From positions 80,169,797 through 80,233,796 of the forward strand of contig OW799233.1 of NCBI GenBank assembly GCA_941918925.1: DNA of 64,000 bases, given 5' to 3'. The notes below the pieces were generated by a model. That model had not been told where the DNA came from. It did not search any database and worked only from the letters and a program-made list of their open reading frames with translations. Numbering within the stretch: position 1 is the stretch's first letter; every line of letters begins with the position of its first letter. Below, piece by piece: positions 1 to 12,280 of this stretch. A program made the translations under genes and the position numbers. Origin of the DNA: Phyto melanocephala (Eukaryota > Arthropoda > Insecta > Diptera > Rhinophoridae).

Positions 1-326
1 TTCAGAATAATCGGTCCAGTGCAAGTACCTCAAAGTTAAAACTTTTTTAGGGGCGTGGCCCCGCCCACTTTTCTTATCACGAAATTATTTAGTCATGACA
101 GCTGGATATGTGTGCAAAGTTTCAGAAAAATCGGTCAAGTGCAAGTAGCTAAAACTGATAACTAATTTTTTATGGGCGTAGCCCCGCCCACTTTTTTTCA
201 TCCATAAACACTCCCCGGTATGTGTACAACAACTTACCAAAGTTTGAGCCCGATCGGTTTTACAGTTTCAGAGTCTATAGCTAACACACACACACACACA
301 CAGAGTTTCACTTTTATATATATAGA
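1..326 (-). mobile_element. Helitron family H1, copy A (cut by window start)
   Basis: Two to three units of the H1 internal repeat (gggcgtgg...cgcccac, then a block with tcagaaaaatcgg) are followed by the conserved terminal block gtttgagcccgatcggtttt, an AC microsatellite, and cagagtttcacttttata ending in tatagaT. Read on the minus strand this is a Helitron 5' end: A, then TCTATATATATAAAAG. The 3' end lies outside the window. Non-coding and non-autonomous as far as visible. The family assignment rests on the copy at 53767, which carries a helicase relic. Confidence 0.75.
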
Positions 327-344
327 TTTAAGTAAGATGTAAAC

Positions 345-515
345 TCAATTTATGACTTTACAGTGGGATGTTTTTATATATGTATGTATAATTTTTATAT
401 GTTTGTGCGTATTTCATAAGATATGAATGGTGATACAAACAATTGTTATTGCATGACTACACGTTGTGAAGGGTATATAAGATTCGGCACGGCCGAATAT
501 AGCACTCTTACTTAT
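345..515 (-). mobile_element. INE-A (INE-1-like) fragment, 5' part
   Basis: Ends with gattcggcacggccgaatat followed by agcactcttactt, the reverse complement of the INE-A start. It contains the conserved tgactacacgttgtgaaggg block and the caatgggatgtttttatata-type block. Only the 5' portion is present; it abuts Helitron copy A, which may have inserted into it. INE-1/DINE-1 elements are known as Helentron-related non-autonomous elements; that affiliation is inferred from resemblance. Confidence 0.65.
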
Positions 516-821
516 TTTTTTAATTTAAAGTTCTATTGATCTTAAGGATACGAATTCATTAAATTTATAACAAATCATTACAATATCTATGCATTGGCAA
601 ATTCAAACAAATTTTCATTTCTAAATCTGTCATGCATTATTTAAAAATATTTTATTGTGAAATGGAATTAAAATATTGTTGCTGCGTTTGCCAAATCTCC
701 AGAACAAGGGGAGAATTAGAATTATTCCAAGCAATCACTTGTTTCATTGCAAGTGTTACGTTCTACATAGAATGTGATTGTCAAATGTCAAATATAAATA
801 ATTTTTGAAAGCTCGCCAGCA

Positions 822-1121
822 ATACTACTTCGATTCTCTTCCTACATTCCGATCCTTAATCCAATTGAATGTGTATGTATGGTCTAAACTAAAAACATAT
901 ACAAAAACCCACATTGGAATTTTAAATGCATCTCTACCCGGTGTTAGCGAACAACGTCTTTCTTATTACAGCCGGAGATTGTGCTAGGGCAGTTCAACAC
1001 TCTACAACATTTTACCAAAGAGCAACACATAGAACTGGAGGATATGCCTGTTGGTGAATGTGTACTAAATTTAAATAAAATTGTAAATTCATCATTAAAC
1101 ATTGAAAATACACATCTTTGA
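822..1121 (+). pseudogene. Tc1/mariner-like transposase relic, C-terminal part
   Basis: The frame opening at 822 reads ILLRFSSYIPILNPIECV, matching the catalytic third block of Tc1-type transposases (P-x-LNPIE-x-V-W). The matching continuation WSKLKTYTK lies in another frame, displaced by an apparent duplication of tgta. A third frame carries a tail reading LEDMPVGECVLNLN and ending at the stop at 1119-1121. At least two frameshifts make it dead. The LNPIE glutamate would be the last catalytic residue. The N-terminal two thirds were not found upstream. Tc1 family membership is likely; the subfamily is not assigned. Confidence 0.6.
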
Positions 1122-2805
1122 TACAAAAAATGGTCATAAAACTAGTTATTCAATTTTTGGATATTCTTATGTTCGTTTACCATTATATTAGTATGTATAT
1201 TATTTTTAGTATATTAGATGAGCGGCAAAAAACTGAAGCATTTATACATATATGTATATAGGCTTAGAACAAGCTTACGAATATAAGCTTATTGCAAGGG
1301 CTTAATTTTGTTTGAAAAATAATTGTTATCAAGCCTTTGACAATAATATTCCCAATACTCTTTTGTCAATTTAAGGCTTGTGGCAACAAGCTAAGTGCAA
1401 ACTGTTACCCAAGCGTTTTAATTCGTTGGGAAGTTGTTTTCATTCTTACGACTTTTTTATTTCAAATATAATTTTTATTAAAGTTTTTTTTAGAATTCAA
1501 GGAAACTCAATTATAAAAAAAAATATTTCTTTAGGTTGACATGTTGCTTAATTTATCACAATTGTGACCGCTTATAAATACTTTGTTGCCTCTGGCGAAA
1601 TGACCTTTGACGGTCTTCAGATTTTACGGTTTTTATACAAAGGACGCATTTGTTATAAGAGACGCTAAATATGTATATTCCAGTGAACACCGTATCGACC
1701 ATTAAGTCAGTATTCAATTTTATATTACTTTTGTATCAACATATGTACATACATACATACATGCAAACATAGTAGAAAAATAAAACTAATTCAAAAGTAT
1801 TTCTACTTGTTCTTAAGTATGCATACTGGAATCAAATTTAATTTGAATAAATTTGTGGAAAGCGTGCGAGAAAGAGCATGGTTGACATTTGTTGTGCCTT
1901 TAATAGTTGCTACGATACTTGCATACCACCACACTTCTTTAACATACATACATACATAATTTGCAAAGTACTAAAGCTAAAAAGTTTCACGAACAATTTA
2001 TGGAAAAATGAACTAAGGACTTTCCGCACAAAGACTGACCAAATCACTGAAATTATATTTTTATTCTACCAAAAACAACAATTAGCCACTTACCAAACTG
2101 TATTTTTATTCAAAGAAATAAAAAATAAATTAAATCATAAGCATTAATAAATGTGTTTTATTACTTAATAAAAATGTATGTTCACTCACTCACTCTTGCA
2201 CGCACTTGTGGAATTTAGGAATAATATTTTGGAATGAGAAGGTTGAATCATATGCAAGGTGAAACAAGTTCAAAGAAAATTTTTTATTACAAATACGTAC
2301 ATACTATATACAAACATACATACATATTTCAATATATTTACATGCATGCATATGAATGAATGAACACCATAGCCTATCGCCGCCATTCCTGCAAAACAAA
2401 AACAATGTTTGACAATCACCTTCCAATAAAAGGTATTTACCCACTAGATCCCAGTTCCTAACATTCTAATATGAGAAAACTAAATCTCTCAAATATTCAT
2501 TAAATTGTTAACAAGAAAGTATTACGATAACTTTGATACGCTTTTCAAAATGTTCATAAATTTTCAATGACCTCTTGCGGTTCTAAACGCATCATTTAGA
2601 CATAACTATGAATGCTGAAATTTACTTTACGTAAAAGGGATAATGTGTATTTAAGTAGTTAATAATTTTTTTTCGTTTTTTCTTTCTTTTGAAAAACATA
2701 TTTCAAACTAGAAGACAGTTATGTTTCATATTTGTAAAATATTCAAGGAAAGCAAAGCGTTGGAACAGTTCATACGGAGGAATATTTTAATAGTACAGAA
2801 GGATA
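1122..2805. other. AT-rich stretch, no gene seen
   Basis: Contains short ATAC microsatellites (near 1741 and 2308-2325), a weak inverted similarity around the ttgcaagggcttaatt block near 1294, and no ORF with recognisable protein character. The 89-codon ORF at 1878-2147 has no motif, and its composition is what AT-rich sequence gives by chance. Confidence 0.5.
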
Positions 2806-3218
2806 TTCATGCTAGTAAAATGTTTTCGTAAATTTAGTACTTTAATGAAAGTGGGCGTTAAAGTAGGCGTGTTTTTTTTACTTCATCGTTTTGACGCTCT
2901 ACGTCAATGCGTTTAGATACAATCGAATTTTGTTCGATGTTGGGAGAACATTTTTTTACCTACTCTTGCATTACGAGCTATTACTCTCTCCCTAATATTC
3001 CGATTTAGGCCATTTTCAACATCAAACAAACCTTGTGTATAAGAAATATTCTGACAAAAAAATTGACGGATGCACATAGCGATATCGTCCTGAAATGACA
3101 CCAGGACTGAGAAAATAAGTATATACTTTATGGGGTCTATGGGATATTTCGATATGTTACAAACGGAATGACAAAATGAATATACTCTCACACAATTTTT
3201 TTGGTAGTGGGTTGTGAA
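2806..3218 (+). mobile_element. INE-B fragment (3' part, internally deleted)
   Basis: Starts with gctagtaaaatgttttcg and gaaagtgggcgttaaagtag, as in the complete INE-B copies. It jumps to the gtcaatgcgtttagatacaa block and ends with the ttggtagtgggtt remnant of the 3' hairpin. Between the first and second blocks roughly 600 bases of the complete element are missing. Confidence 0.7.
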
Positions 3219-3338
3219 ACGTGTGCCAGAAAGGGTCAAATCGGCATATAATAAAGAGAGTTATAGCTCGTAATGCAAGTAAGTTAACTCGTAAACTGCT
3301 ACGGCGTTATTGTCGTTAACATTATTATTAATAGCTTA

Positions 3339-3745
3339 AGGGCCATTATTATAACTTACCGATAACTAAAGTTAGGATGTTATCGGACAGATAACTAGTT
3401 TTTCGTTATTACAACTTCACTTTAACCTGAAAGTATCTGATAAGTTAAAGGGAAGATCACTCTACCTTTAACTTTTAACGTGAGGTTTATAATTAAAAGT
3501 TACCATATTTTCTACCGTATAAGGGAATTGTTTACTATTTTCTTGTCGTTGCCACTTTGGTTTGAAAGAACTAATAAATTTGTTCAGCATTTGCTTTGGT
3601 GCTGCCATACTTTAAAATAAATACAATTTATTTTACAGGCAGGTTGTAATAACGAAAAATTCTTAATGGTCAGTTTATTGCTCACGTTAACAAAAGTTAC
3701 CGTTTATTAACATTAACTTTGTCGGCAAGTTGTAATCATGACCCT
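3339..3745. mobile_element. Palindromic MITE, about 407 bp
   Basis: The left end reads agggccattattataactt and the right end, reverse-complemented, reads agggtcatgattacaactt. Both continue with accgataac-like and ccgacaaagtt-like segments, so the imperfect terminal repeat spans about 35 bp. No coding capacity. Both junctions lie in a ctta/aag context, so a 3-bp TTA-type duplication is possible but not proven. Class unassigned. Confidence 0.55.
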
Positions 3746-4994
3746 AAGTATGATAAACAAAATGAGAATTATAAAAACATATTTACAATTTTAAAGAGTG
3801 TGTTTATCTAAGCAAATGTCTAAAATACATATATATATATGTATTTTTTTTAATATGAAAGATATAAGACTTAATTCAAGAAGCTAATTCTAATAGTCTT
3901 GTACTTGATTCTGTAAAACAAGCCCATTTTGTATGTGTTTTAAGAAAACTAGAATTAGATCGTTCTTGAATTTTTAAGCGCAATTTCGTCAAAACTTAAA
4001 AATATAATTCTAGGAGAGCCTTATTTTTCTTTCTAGGTAATTATACTAGAAAAATTAAATCATTTAACTATTGCACGTGTGTTTGTTTAATAAAAGAAGA
4101 AAATATAAAAATCTTTTTGTTAGTGATGCCGCATCGTTTATGGGTAAACCTGCAAAAGTCACATATAGTAACTCACGTAACCTGTCTTTCACTGGAGTTC
4201 ATAGAGCTTGTAAATATGGCAAAGAAGGAAACTCAAATACAGACTCATTTATTTCAAATACATACAAATAAAATGTTTCTTAAATCTCCTGCATGGATTA
4301 AAATTGTATGAAAAACATCGCCAAATATACCACTTCCTCAACAACCAGTGACAAATTGATTGATGTTGAAAACTCTACTGATTCTTTAGTTGTCACAAAA
4401 AGGACACATAAAGGTTAGATAAAGTACCCACGTAAAATAATTTTTAAAATTGTCTAGGCAGTGCAGGCTTATTTCGCTTAACTTATTGCATACATGGCAA
4501 AGCTAAAATTCTTTGCATACGAAAAAGCAACAAAACTTATCTTCTATGCTGCTGGTTATTATTTAAGCAGTTGGAAAAAGGAACACAAATTTATTTCTTT
4601 AGTATTCTATTATATATATTTCCCTTACTTACTTCTTTCTTCAATAGTTCGTAAGGTAAAGGCATGATTAGGCTACTCCTGGTATTCATGAAATTAGCGC
4701 TTATTAATTGCAAAATAGATCCCAACAAGTACAATATCGCGTATAATAGTTATGCCTTCCACAATCGCTCTTGGAAGCCGGTTAGCACTAATAATGCGAT
4801 TCAAGAAGCTCTTCTTGCAAATGAAATTTAAGTCCAATTCATTAAAACATTAGGTATTTTCTGTGCTAAAAGGCATTCGTGATATTTTGGGTGGCAAGGT
4901 GGTTTGTGGGTCCGATGGTATAAAGTATTATTCGAAGCAAATTCTTTAAAATTTGCACCTTTAATACCTGTAGACCCAGAACTTTTTTCATGTA
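3746..4994. other. Mostly unannotated; small inverted repeat at 3872-3980
   Basis: A short foldback is visible: ttaattcaagaagctaattc on the left and ctagaattagatcgttcttg on the right, enclosing about 60 bp. Two overlapping short ORFs near 4071-4311 in different frames show no recognisable domain. Nothing else supported. Confidence 0.4.
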
Positions 4995-5294
4995 CAGGGT
5001 GGCTGAAGAATATTGCTACATTAAGAAACTCAAATAACTTTTTTTCAGTGTATGGAATACATTTTTCTTTTATTCATGTTAAAGCTCATTCAATTTTATT
5101 AAATATAGTTTAATTTGTTTTAAAAACGTGTGTAATAACGGTGGACAATCCAAATTCTTGTTTCGGTGTCCCAGTTATCCATTTTTGTCAAATCTAAGAA
5201 TCAATCTGCAAAATAAAAAAAATGGACCACATTCATTAAATAGAAGAAAAGTTATTAAATTTTTTCTTGGTAGCGGCTTTCATCAGCCACCCTG
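4995..5294. mobile_element. Tc1/mariner-type MITE, 300 bp, TA duplication
   Basis: Left end cagggtggctgaagaa, right end (reverse complement) cagggtggctgatgaaa. The similarity continues to GCTAC on both sides, giving a terminal repeat of about 24 bp. It is flanked by TA at 4993-4994 and 5295-5296. The interior is AT-rich without transposase remains. TA duplication plus this architecture fits a Tc1/mariner-derived MITE. Confidence 0.7.
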
Positions 5295-5296
5295 TA

Positions 5297-8200
5297 TATA
5301 AAAGTGTTGCCTTCTTAAGAACTAACAGATTATTTTTATGCCTAAAAAATAGTGTTTTCATATGCTCGTCTGTCTTAATTAATCACTTATAAATATCCAC
5401 CGTTTAGAATTTACAGTATTTGTTGCATTTGTAGATAAGAATAGACAGCTGATATCTGCATAAGAAGTAAATTAAACAAAAAACAATTGCTCCATTTACA
5501 ACACTGTCGTAAGAGTCGTATGTTGTACGAAATAAACATATTGAAGAAAAACGCAGATTTTATTTACATTTCTTGCTGTGATGTATTTATACGACATTCT
5601 ATTAACATACATAAGTTAAAGTGTATACAAAATTAATAGAGAAAATATCAACGAAATGATTACAACTATTACGAGGTGTAACCTCTACAAAAAGTTGTGA
5701 TTTGGTTGAGTGCGAATGAATATAACGGCTCTCCATAGATATCGTGGGGATTTTTAGTATGCCTGCAATTGTGATATATGAGTAGACACTTAGTTATGAA
5801 GACAAGACAGCACAAGCCTACATCAAACACGTTTTACGGTCAAGCCACAGAACCTACATTCTGGACATAACGAACAGTTTGGGGTGTTTCAGTGTGCTCC
5901 AATCTTAAGGCGACATAAGTTAAAGCAGTGGATATAAAATGCATAGCGTCCCCCAGAATGGTTTAGTGAAGCTTATGCTGATTTCGTACAATATCATATT
6001 GTGAGAGTGGGGTGATATATGCATGGATATATTTATTATATTTGACAGAAATCATACATAGAGAGCTATTTTCCATTGTCAACGCTTCTACACAATAAAT
6101 ATACCAAATTTGGAACCGCAATACGTTGTTTGGTATATGTATGCTGCACAGTGAAGTGAACTCGCAACAGATTACTGCCTATGTAACTAGGGTAAAGAAC
6201 AGGCGAAGAGTCGAACACAGACGCCAAAGGAATAAATGCTAAACGGCTTCCACACATTAATACTTCACAGCAGCCCCGCAAAGATAAGTGATTAAAGTGA
6301 ACGGTGTGGTTTAGTACTTTGGTGTCAGAAATTGTAAGTCATGCTAGAGACGCGGATCTCTTGTAAAAGTAATTCTTTAATCTATGTACAAGCAAAAATT
6401 TATGATAATTATGCACTGTTACACGTAAAATCGAAATCGATATGCTATTTATTGCCAGGAATAGTTAGTAAATAAATATGTATGTATTTACTATCTCTTT
6501 GTCTGGCATATATTTTTAACTCAAATTCAAGGTTAATGAGTTTCAATACTTTTATTATTATTTTTTTTTTTATTTAAATATAATGGAAAAATTTGTATGT
6601 GAAGTTAAATTTTTAATGTCAAATCGAAAATTTATTTGTCTGTCTTTTAACTTTTTCTCTTCGAAGAAACTACTGACCTATGGCCCTTGTAATAATGGTT
6701 GTTCAAAATCGAACTCAAACACACTGTACGTATGTATGTATGTTTCTATAAATAATAATTAAATATTGGCTTTTAAATTTAATGTTGCTCGTAAAACATT
6801 GAAACACAAATAATTTTACTTTAAATACAAGAATATAATTTCCATATTCCAAGGAAATTTCCCCCACCGATGCCTTTCCAAAATAGAAAATTAAATAAAA
6901 TTCTACTTGTATACATTCAACAATCGTCTAATACATGAGTTAGTAAATGGATGAATGAATGAATGAGTGTACATACATAAGTACGTCTATTAAAGGTTTT
7001 TTTTTTTTTTTTTTTGGTTTATTTGTGGCACATGCAAAACACTATTTAGACGTGGTCAAGACATGAAGTTTAGTGGCCGTCGTATGGTACATTCGTTCGT
7101 ACACTCGTTCTCAATTGTTTCGCGCGAGCCTAAAACGTTTATAAAATGTTTAAGGCACATACATAAATACAAAGTTTAACTAATTTTTGAGGAAAAATTA
7201 ATTGTTAAAAATTATTAAATTGGAATAAAACAAAACAAACATCAATAAATAAATATATAAATAAATCACTTAGTTAATTTTAGTACAAAATTAAAAAAAA
7301 AAAATCATTTGTTCTTCCCATTTCTTCGAAACTGTTTAATTGTCTAATAATTAAATTGTTAAAACTGTAAAGTTGAAGTGATAACGAAAGATATGACGTG
7401 TGCATAGCAAATTGTATTTCTTGGTTTAATGAATTATTGATCGAAATCACTACAATTATCATTTGTATTCCATCATTTCTTCAGAAAGTGCATTAAAACT
7501 AATAACTAATCGTTTGTCCGTCCATTGGTCAAGTAACATACGAAAGGTATGTGGTAGCAGACGCCATCATCATTTGTGGAAAAAATTTATTTAATAGAAT
7601 TAATTTTCAACTCGGCTTCATGTCCACCGCAATTAAAGTATGTTCATATACTGGAGATGCGCTCTTAGTTATGGTAAATTATAAAAAAATATGAAATTAA
7701 TGTACAATATAAAAAAAAAACACAACTTTTCTAGACCAGCTATTGGGTACGTTAAAAAATACACACATTACGGTAAAAAAAAATTAATTTTTTTTAAAGG
7801 TTTCACAGCAATATCGTAAAAAAAGGGGTTATGTTTTCTATGAATTCAAATGTTTAACAGCGTTCAGAGATCTGTGGAAATTTATACTTTCTACATTTTT
7901 TTTTTATAAAATTTCTTCATCGCACTACTTACTCTATAGACAATATTGTTGTAATTTTATGTATTATTTTTCGTACTATTTATAACATGTTCGAAATAAC
8001 AAAATATCGCGATTTTATAATCCCTAATTGCTGATAACGCTTTCGATATATCGATATATGTATGTATGTATTGAAAGGTACGATTCAACCTAGTAAAATT
8101 ATTATTTTAGGTGAATTTTAAAAAGCCAGCTAAAGTGCTGTCAACGTGCTAAGATTTATCCAAAAATTGTTGTAGTTTATTGAAAATAGAGATAATCGTT

Positions 8201-8516
8201 TTTCCTGTTCAGACCAAATTGTTCCCATTTCATATCATCGCTTGCTTTGTCTATTGCATGGGACACAGCGATTTGTGAGTAAAATTAATTCTTTCAAAGA
8301 AATTCTAATACTGTTGCTAAGAAGGAAAGATATATTTCCTTCAAGGGATCCATTATATCTTGAACATTTTTCAGAAGAGCATCTTTTAGGACATATTTAT
8401 GCCAGTACTTGACAAAACGAATTCGTTACCAGAATGATAAAACTAGAAGTCTTGTAATTAGCGTTTATTTCTTCAGCGAATGCAGAATATAAGACAGACA
8501 CAAAATTTTAAATATA
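5297..8516. other. AT-rich, no supported feature
   Basis: About 3.2 kb with short GTAT microsatellites (6477-6488, 6728-6742), homopolymer T tracts (6561-6573, 6999-7015) and no ORF above about 70 codons with protein character. The part at 5640-6300 is less AT-rich than its surroundings, but no frame stays open and no known element end was recognised. It may hold unrecognised host non-coding sequence. Confidence 0.5.
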
Positions 8517-8990
8517 AAGAGTGGTTAAATTTTCAGGGCCGATGCTGAATGTGAACCACACCTAAACGTCAAGTTTTTTTTCTGCATTTGACATAACTCA
8601 ATTTCAGACTAACTCAATTTTAACCCTGAAATCAGAATGCATATCCTGCATTTCGTGATTCTTTTGGTCAACATAATCGTTTAAATTCGTACACAATCGG
8701 GAGAATTGTGAAAAATATTTAAATTTCACCAAAACAGATCTGTATGAAATGTGAAAACATCTGTGAATGCCCTCTTAGTTCGTTGAATTTGAACCATTGC
8801 TTGTTTTTCGCCATAGTGTGGTAAAATAGCAGTCAACCTCGACTCATCATCGTGCCCAACAATTGAACATCAACATTGACATTGAAAATTTGGACCATCG
8901 GATGGTGGTGTGCCGCCGAGGTCGTGGCGGACATTTGGCCGATATTTTGTTCCATACCTAATCAAACCATACCAATATTATCATAATCAC

Positions 8991-10844
8991 AAGTAAGAGC
9001 ACTATATTCGGCTGTGCCGAATCTTTTATACACACCACCAATTTTGTGTACATTTAAAGCACAATATTTATTATTTTGTTAATCGCTATGGAATAATCTC
9101 TTTAAAATAAAATATGTATCACTTTCTTTGTAGAGGGTGGTTAAGTTTTAAGGGCCCATGTTGAAGTTGAACTACACCTAGTCTTTAAATTTGTTTTCTG
9201 CATTTCACTTGACATTTCTCAATCTCAAACTTACTCAATTTGATCCGTGGAAAGATACGCAAATGAGCAACGCTTTAAAGTTATTCAGGTTTTTTATAAA
9301 AATGGGCGTTCAAATCAAAATGCATTTTGTGCACTTCGTGATTCTTTTGGTCAACATAATCGTTTAAATTCGTACACAATCGGGAGAATTGTGAAAAATA
9401 TTTAAATTTCACCAAAACAGGTCTGTATGAAATGTGAAAACATCTGTGAATGCCTTTTTAGTTCGTTGAATGGAAACCATTGCTTGTTTTTCGCCATAGT
9501 GTGGCAAAAGAGCAGTCAACCTCGCCTCATCATCATGCCCAACAATTGAGCATAAACGTTGTCATTGAAAATTTGGACCATCAGATAGAGGAGTAGCGCC
9601 AAGGATGGGGGGGCCATTTGGCCGATATTTTGTTAAATACATAATTTAACCATACAAATATTATAATTACAAAAAGAAATAATAATAATATCCTAAATGA
9701 TTTGTGTTTTATTTAAATTCAACATCGGTCCGTAAAATTTAACTACCCTTTATAACTTTGATATGATAGTAAAATGTTTTCTTAAATTTAGTCTTTCAAT
9801 GAAAGTGGGCGTTAAAGTAGTCGTGTGAATAAAGTTTCTGCTAATAAATGCAACTTAGATATTTCAATATAGTCCTTTATTTTCCCAAAAACTTTGTCAA
9901 TAGAGAAATTACATGAATTTAAGATAAACCGTTAGATGGGAGGTAGGCGTCAAAGTGGGCGTGTCACCTAAACTTTTTGGCACAAAAATTACATTGATTA
10001 GAAGGATATATATAGCAAATTTCATTATACCTCTAATTTTGTCGGTTTTATGAGCTTTTAAATTTCATTAACGGCAGATAACGTGAAAAGTGTGCGTTAT
10101 AGTAGGCGTGTCAAAGTTGTTTTTGCGAATGAGTACAACTTAGGTGTTTCAATATAGTCCTTTATTATTCCAAGATCTTTATTAATAGAGAAATTATATG
10201 AATTTTAGGTAAATCGTTATATGGGAGGTGGGCGTAAAAGTGGGCGTGGCACACTGATTTTCCGTTAAAAAAAAGCGTCTCGCCAAAAAGCAAAGTGCAC
10301 AAAATTTCAGAGTCGTACATCCAATTTTGTTGCTTTTATACCGAAAAATACAAATGCGGTATACATTTTCGTACATTTTGATCGATAACTCCTCTCCTAA
10401 TGCATAGATTTAGATAGTTTTTGGGGAAAAATATTTTTTTTACTCAGGAAATATATATTCGAAGTTTCATGAGTCTACGTTAATGCGTTTGGACACAATT
10501 CCAATTTTTTTTGATGTTTGAAGGACACGGTTGTTTCGACCTACTCTTGCATTAAGAGCTATAACTCTCTTCCTGATATTCCGACTTAGCCCATTTTCAA
10601 TTCCAAACAAACATTGTCTATAAGAAAGATTCTGGCAAAATTTGAGCCCCCTAGCTTTTTCGGTGCGACCTCTATCGTGCTTTCAACAGACGGACAGACG
10701 GACGGATATAGCTAGATCGTCATCAAATCAAACCCTGATCCAGAATATATATACTTTATGGGGTCTAAAATGGATATTTCGATGTGTTACAAACGGAATG
10801 ACAAAATGAATATATCCGCACCATTTTTTTGGTGGCGGGTATAA
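8991..10844 (+). mobile_element. INE-B copy 1, full length, inserted in TcM copy 1
   Basis: Begins caagtaagagcactatattc with the ttcggctgtgccgaa palindrome and ends with a hairpin (accatttttttggt, then ggcgggtataaaa). It contains several gggcgt...ggcgtg blocks and, near the 3' end, atatatatactttatgggg, a block shared with INE-1/DINE-1 of Drosophila. No target duplication is visible at either junction, as expected for Helentron-related elements. Between 9133 and 9750 it carries a second TcM. Confidence 0.8.
9133..9750 (+). mobile_element. TcM copy 2, nested in INE-B copy 1
   Basis: Left end gagggtggttaagttttaag, right end aatttaactaccctt, flanked by TA on both sides. The interior encodes YANEQRFKVIQVFYKNGRSN followed by QNAFCALRDSFGQHNRLNSY, matching the N-terminal helix-turn-helix (DUF4817) of a mariner-like transposase, then a TAA. 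The catalytic middle is absent and the C-terminal tail follows. It is therefore an internally deleted, non-autonomous derivative. Confidence 0.8.
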
Positions 10845-10922
10845 AAAGAAATGACAAGTATTTCCTAAATAATTTGTGGTTTATTCAAAATCAACATCTG
10901 CCCTTAAAATTTAACCACCGTT

Positions 10923-12280
10923 TATATGTTTTGTATTCTAAATCCTTAACTATGTACATATACGGGCAACAAAATTAAAAAAAAAAATTTTTGATTAATA
11001 TATTTCTTTATGTGTCTGCTAAAATAGGGTAGAAAGGGACACATATGCCCCGTTAACCGATGATTCTTTAACCAATATTTGCATAATAAATATATCGATG
11101 ATTATCCATCCTTAAAACTTTCACAGTCTGGCTTTGCATATCGTCGGCAATAGACGTAATGACATGTTTTTCTGAGTCTTGAAAAAATATTTTGCTGTAA
11201 GTATTTATTTTTAAATTACTTTTGGATTTTTTGTGATTTGATTTAGTTGTTTTTATACATTATAAAGTTTATAATAGTGAATATAATTTGTCGTTTGTTT
11301 TTTATTTTGAAATATATTTAGCTTAAAAAAACTAAATTACCTACCAAGAACACTACACATCATTTGATGCATTTTGTTTCTCTTTCCAACTTGTGAACTT
11401 TGTGCACTATTCAAACATATATCTGAACTTCTTAATCTACAGTGTTTTTACTAATCAGGATTGAAGTGTACAAGTGTCACTGCTGACTAATCATTTCTGA
11501 TGAGAATATCGTCAGGACTGACTAATCATTACCGATAAATATATCCATCATGACTGACTAATCATTCATGGTCCATATATTAATCATACCTGATGTTTCC
11601 ATTCGATCTGACCTATCATGCATGATGTATAAACCAGACGAAGCTGACTGGTACATCATTTCTTAAATAAACTGGGTTTTTATTTATAATAGTAAATACA
11701 TTTCTTAATTATTTATTTAAAATAATGTGTAATATTAAAAACATATGTATATTTTTTTGAATAATCAGCTTTTTGTTTTCTTCGTTCAATTTCTCCACTG
11801 CCTTTTAGTAATTCCAATCAAATTGATAAAATATTTGCTGTTCAAAGACATATAAAATTGTAAAAGTAAAATTTAAAAAATATCTACAGGTAATAAATCA
11901 ATAATGAAAGAATTAAAATTTGATTAAACATCATGAGTTCCCCCAGCGACTCGAATGTCCTTTGTGTCTTCAAAGACATTTTTAAGATTCCTTTTCTTCA
12001 TGCTTTCTCTTTGAGTTTTTTTCTAATTCTTTTAAACACTATTTTTTTAATTTGTTTAAGTTTTGTTTTTTTCAATTCTTTTCGAACACTCTTTTTTTAA
12101 ATTTGTTTATTTTTTCTTTGTATTTAAACACTTTTAACTCAGTTGTTTTTTTATTTAAACGCCGTTCTTTTCATATAATTTCTTGTCCTGTTTTTAAGTA
12201 TTAAAACACAGTTTTTTCCAATTTAATTTGTTTTTTGTCCACTTTTATTTTACTTTAATTTGTTTTCTTTTTATTAAATA
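10923..12280. other. Unannotated AT-rich interval
   Basis: Contains the 35-bp repeats listed separately and, from about 12000 to 12280, T-rich degenerate repeats built on tttaaacac and ttgttttttt. No ORF with protein character. Confidence 0.45.
11481..11600. repeat. Degenerate 35-bp tandem repeat, about 3 units
   Basis: The core gactgactaatcatt recurs at intervals of about 35 bp (near 11484, 11518 and 11553). Related tctgatg/cctgatg and tgacctatcatg fragments extend the array toward 11650. Units diverge after the core. Confidence 0.6.

Larger units (their letters stand above)
8517..10922 (+). mobile_element. TcM copy 1 (Tc1/mariner deletion derivative), split by INE-B
   Basis: The left end AAGAGTGGTTAAATTTT follows TA at 8515-8516. 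The right end, TTAACCACCGTT, precedes TA at 10923-10924. The left part (8517-8990) ends with the transposase C-terminal tail. Translated at about 8876-8960 it reads VVCRRGRGGHLADILFHT and a stop, the typical tail of the DUF4817-containing transposase family. The right part (about 10845-10922) resumes after the INE-B insertion. The N-terminal portion is shortened relative to copy 2. Confidence 0.75.

Noticed and set aside
1..326. Ordinary satellite or minisatellite DNA
   Set aside because: The repeat units always end in the same terminal blocks with A|CTAG and TC ends, and one copy has a helicase relic, so they are internal repeats of a Helitron.
2913..3239. 108-codon minus-strand ORF
   Set aside because: It lies entirely within the INE-B fragment and corresponds to the antisense frame also open in other INE-B copies.
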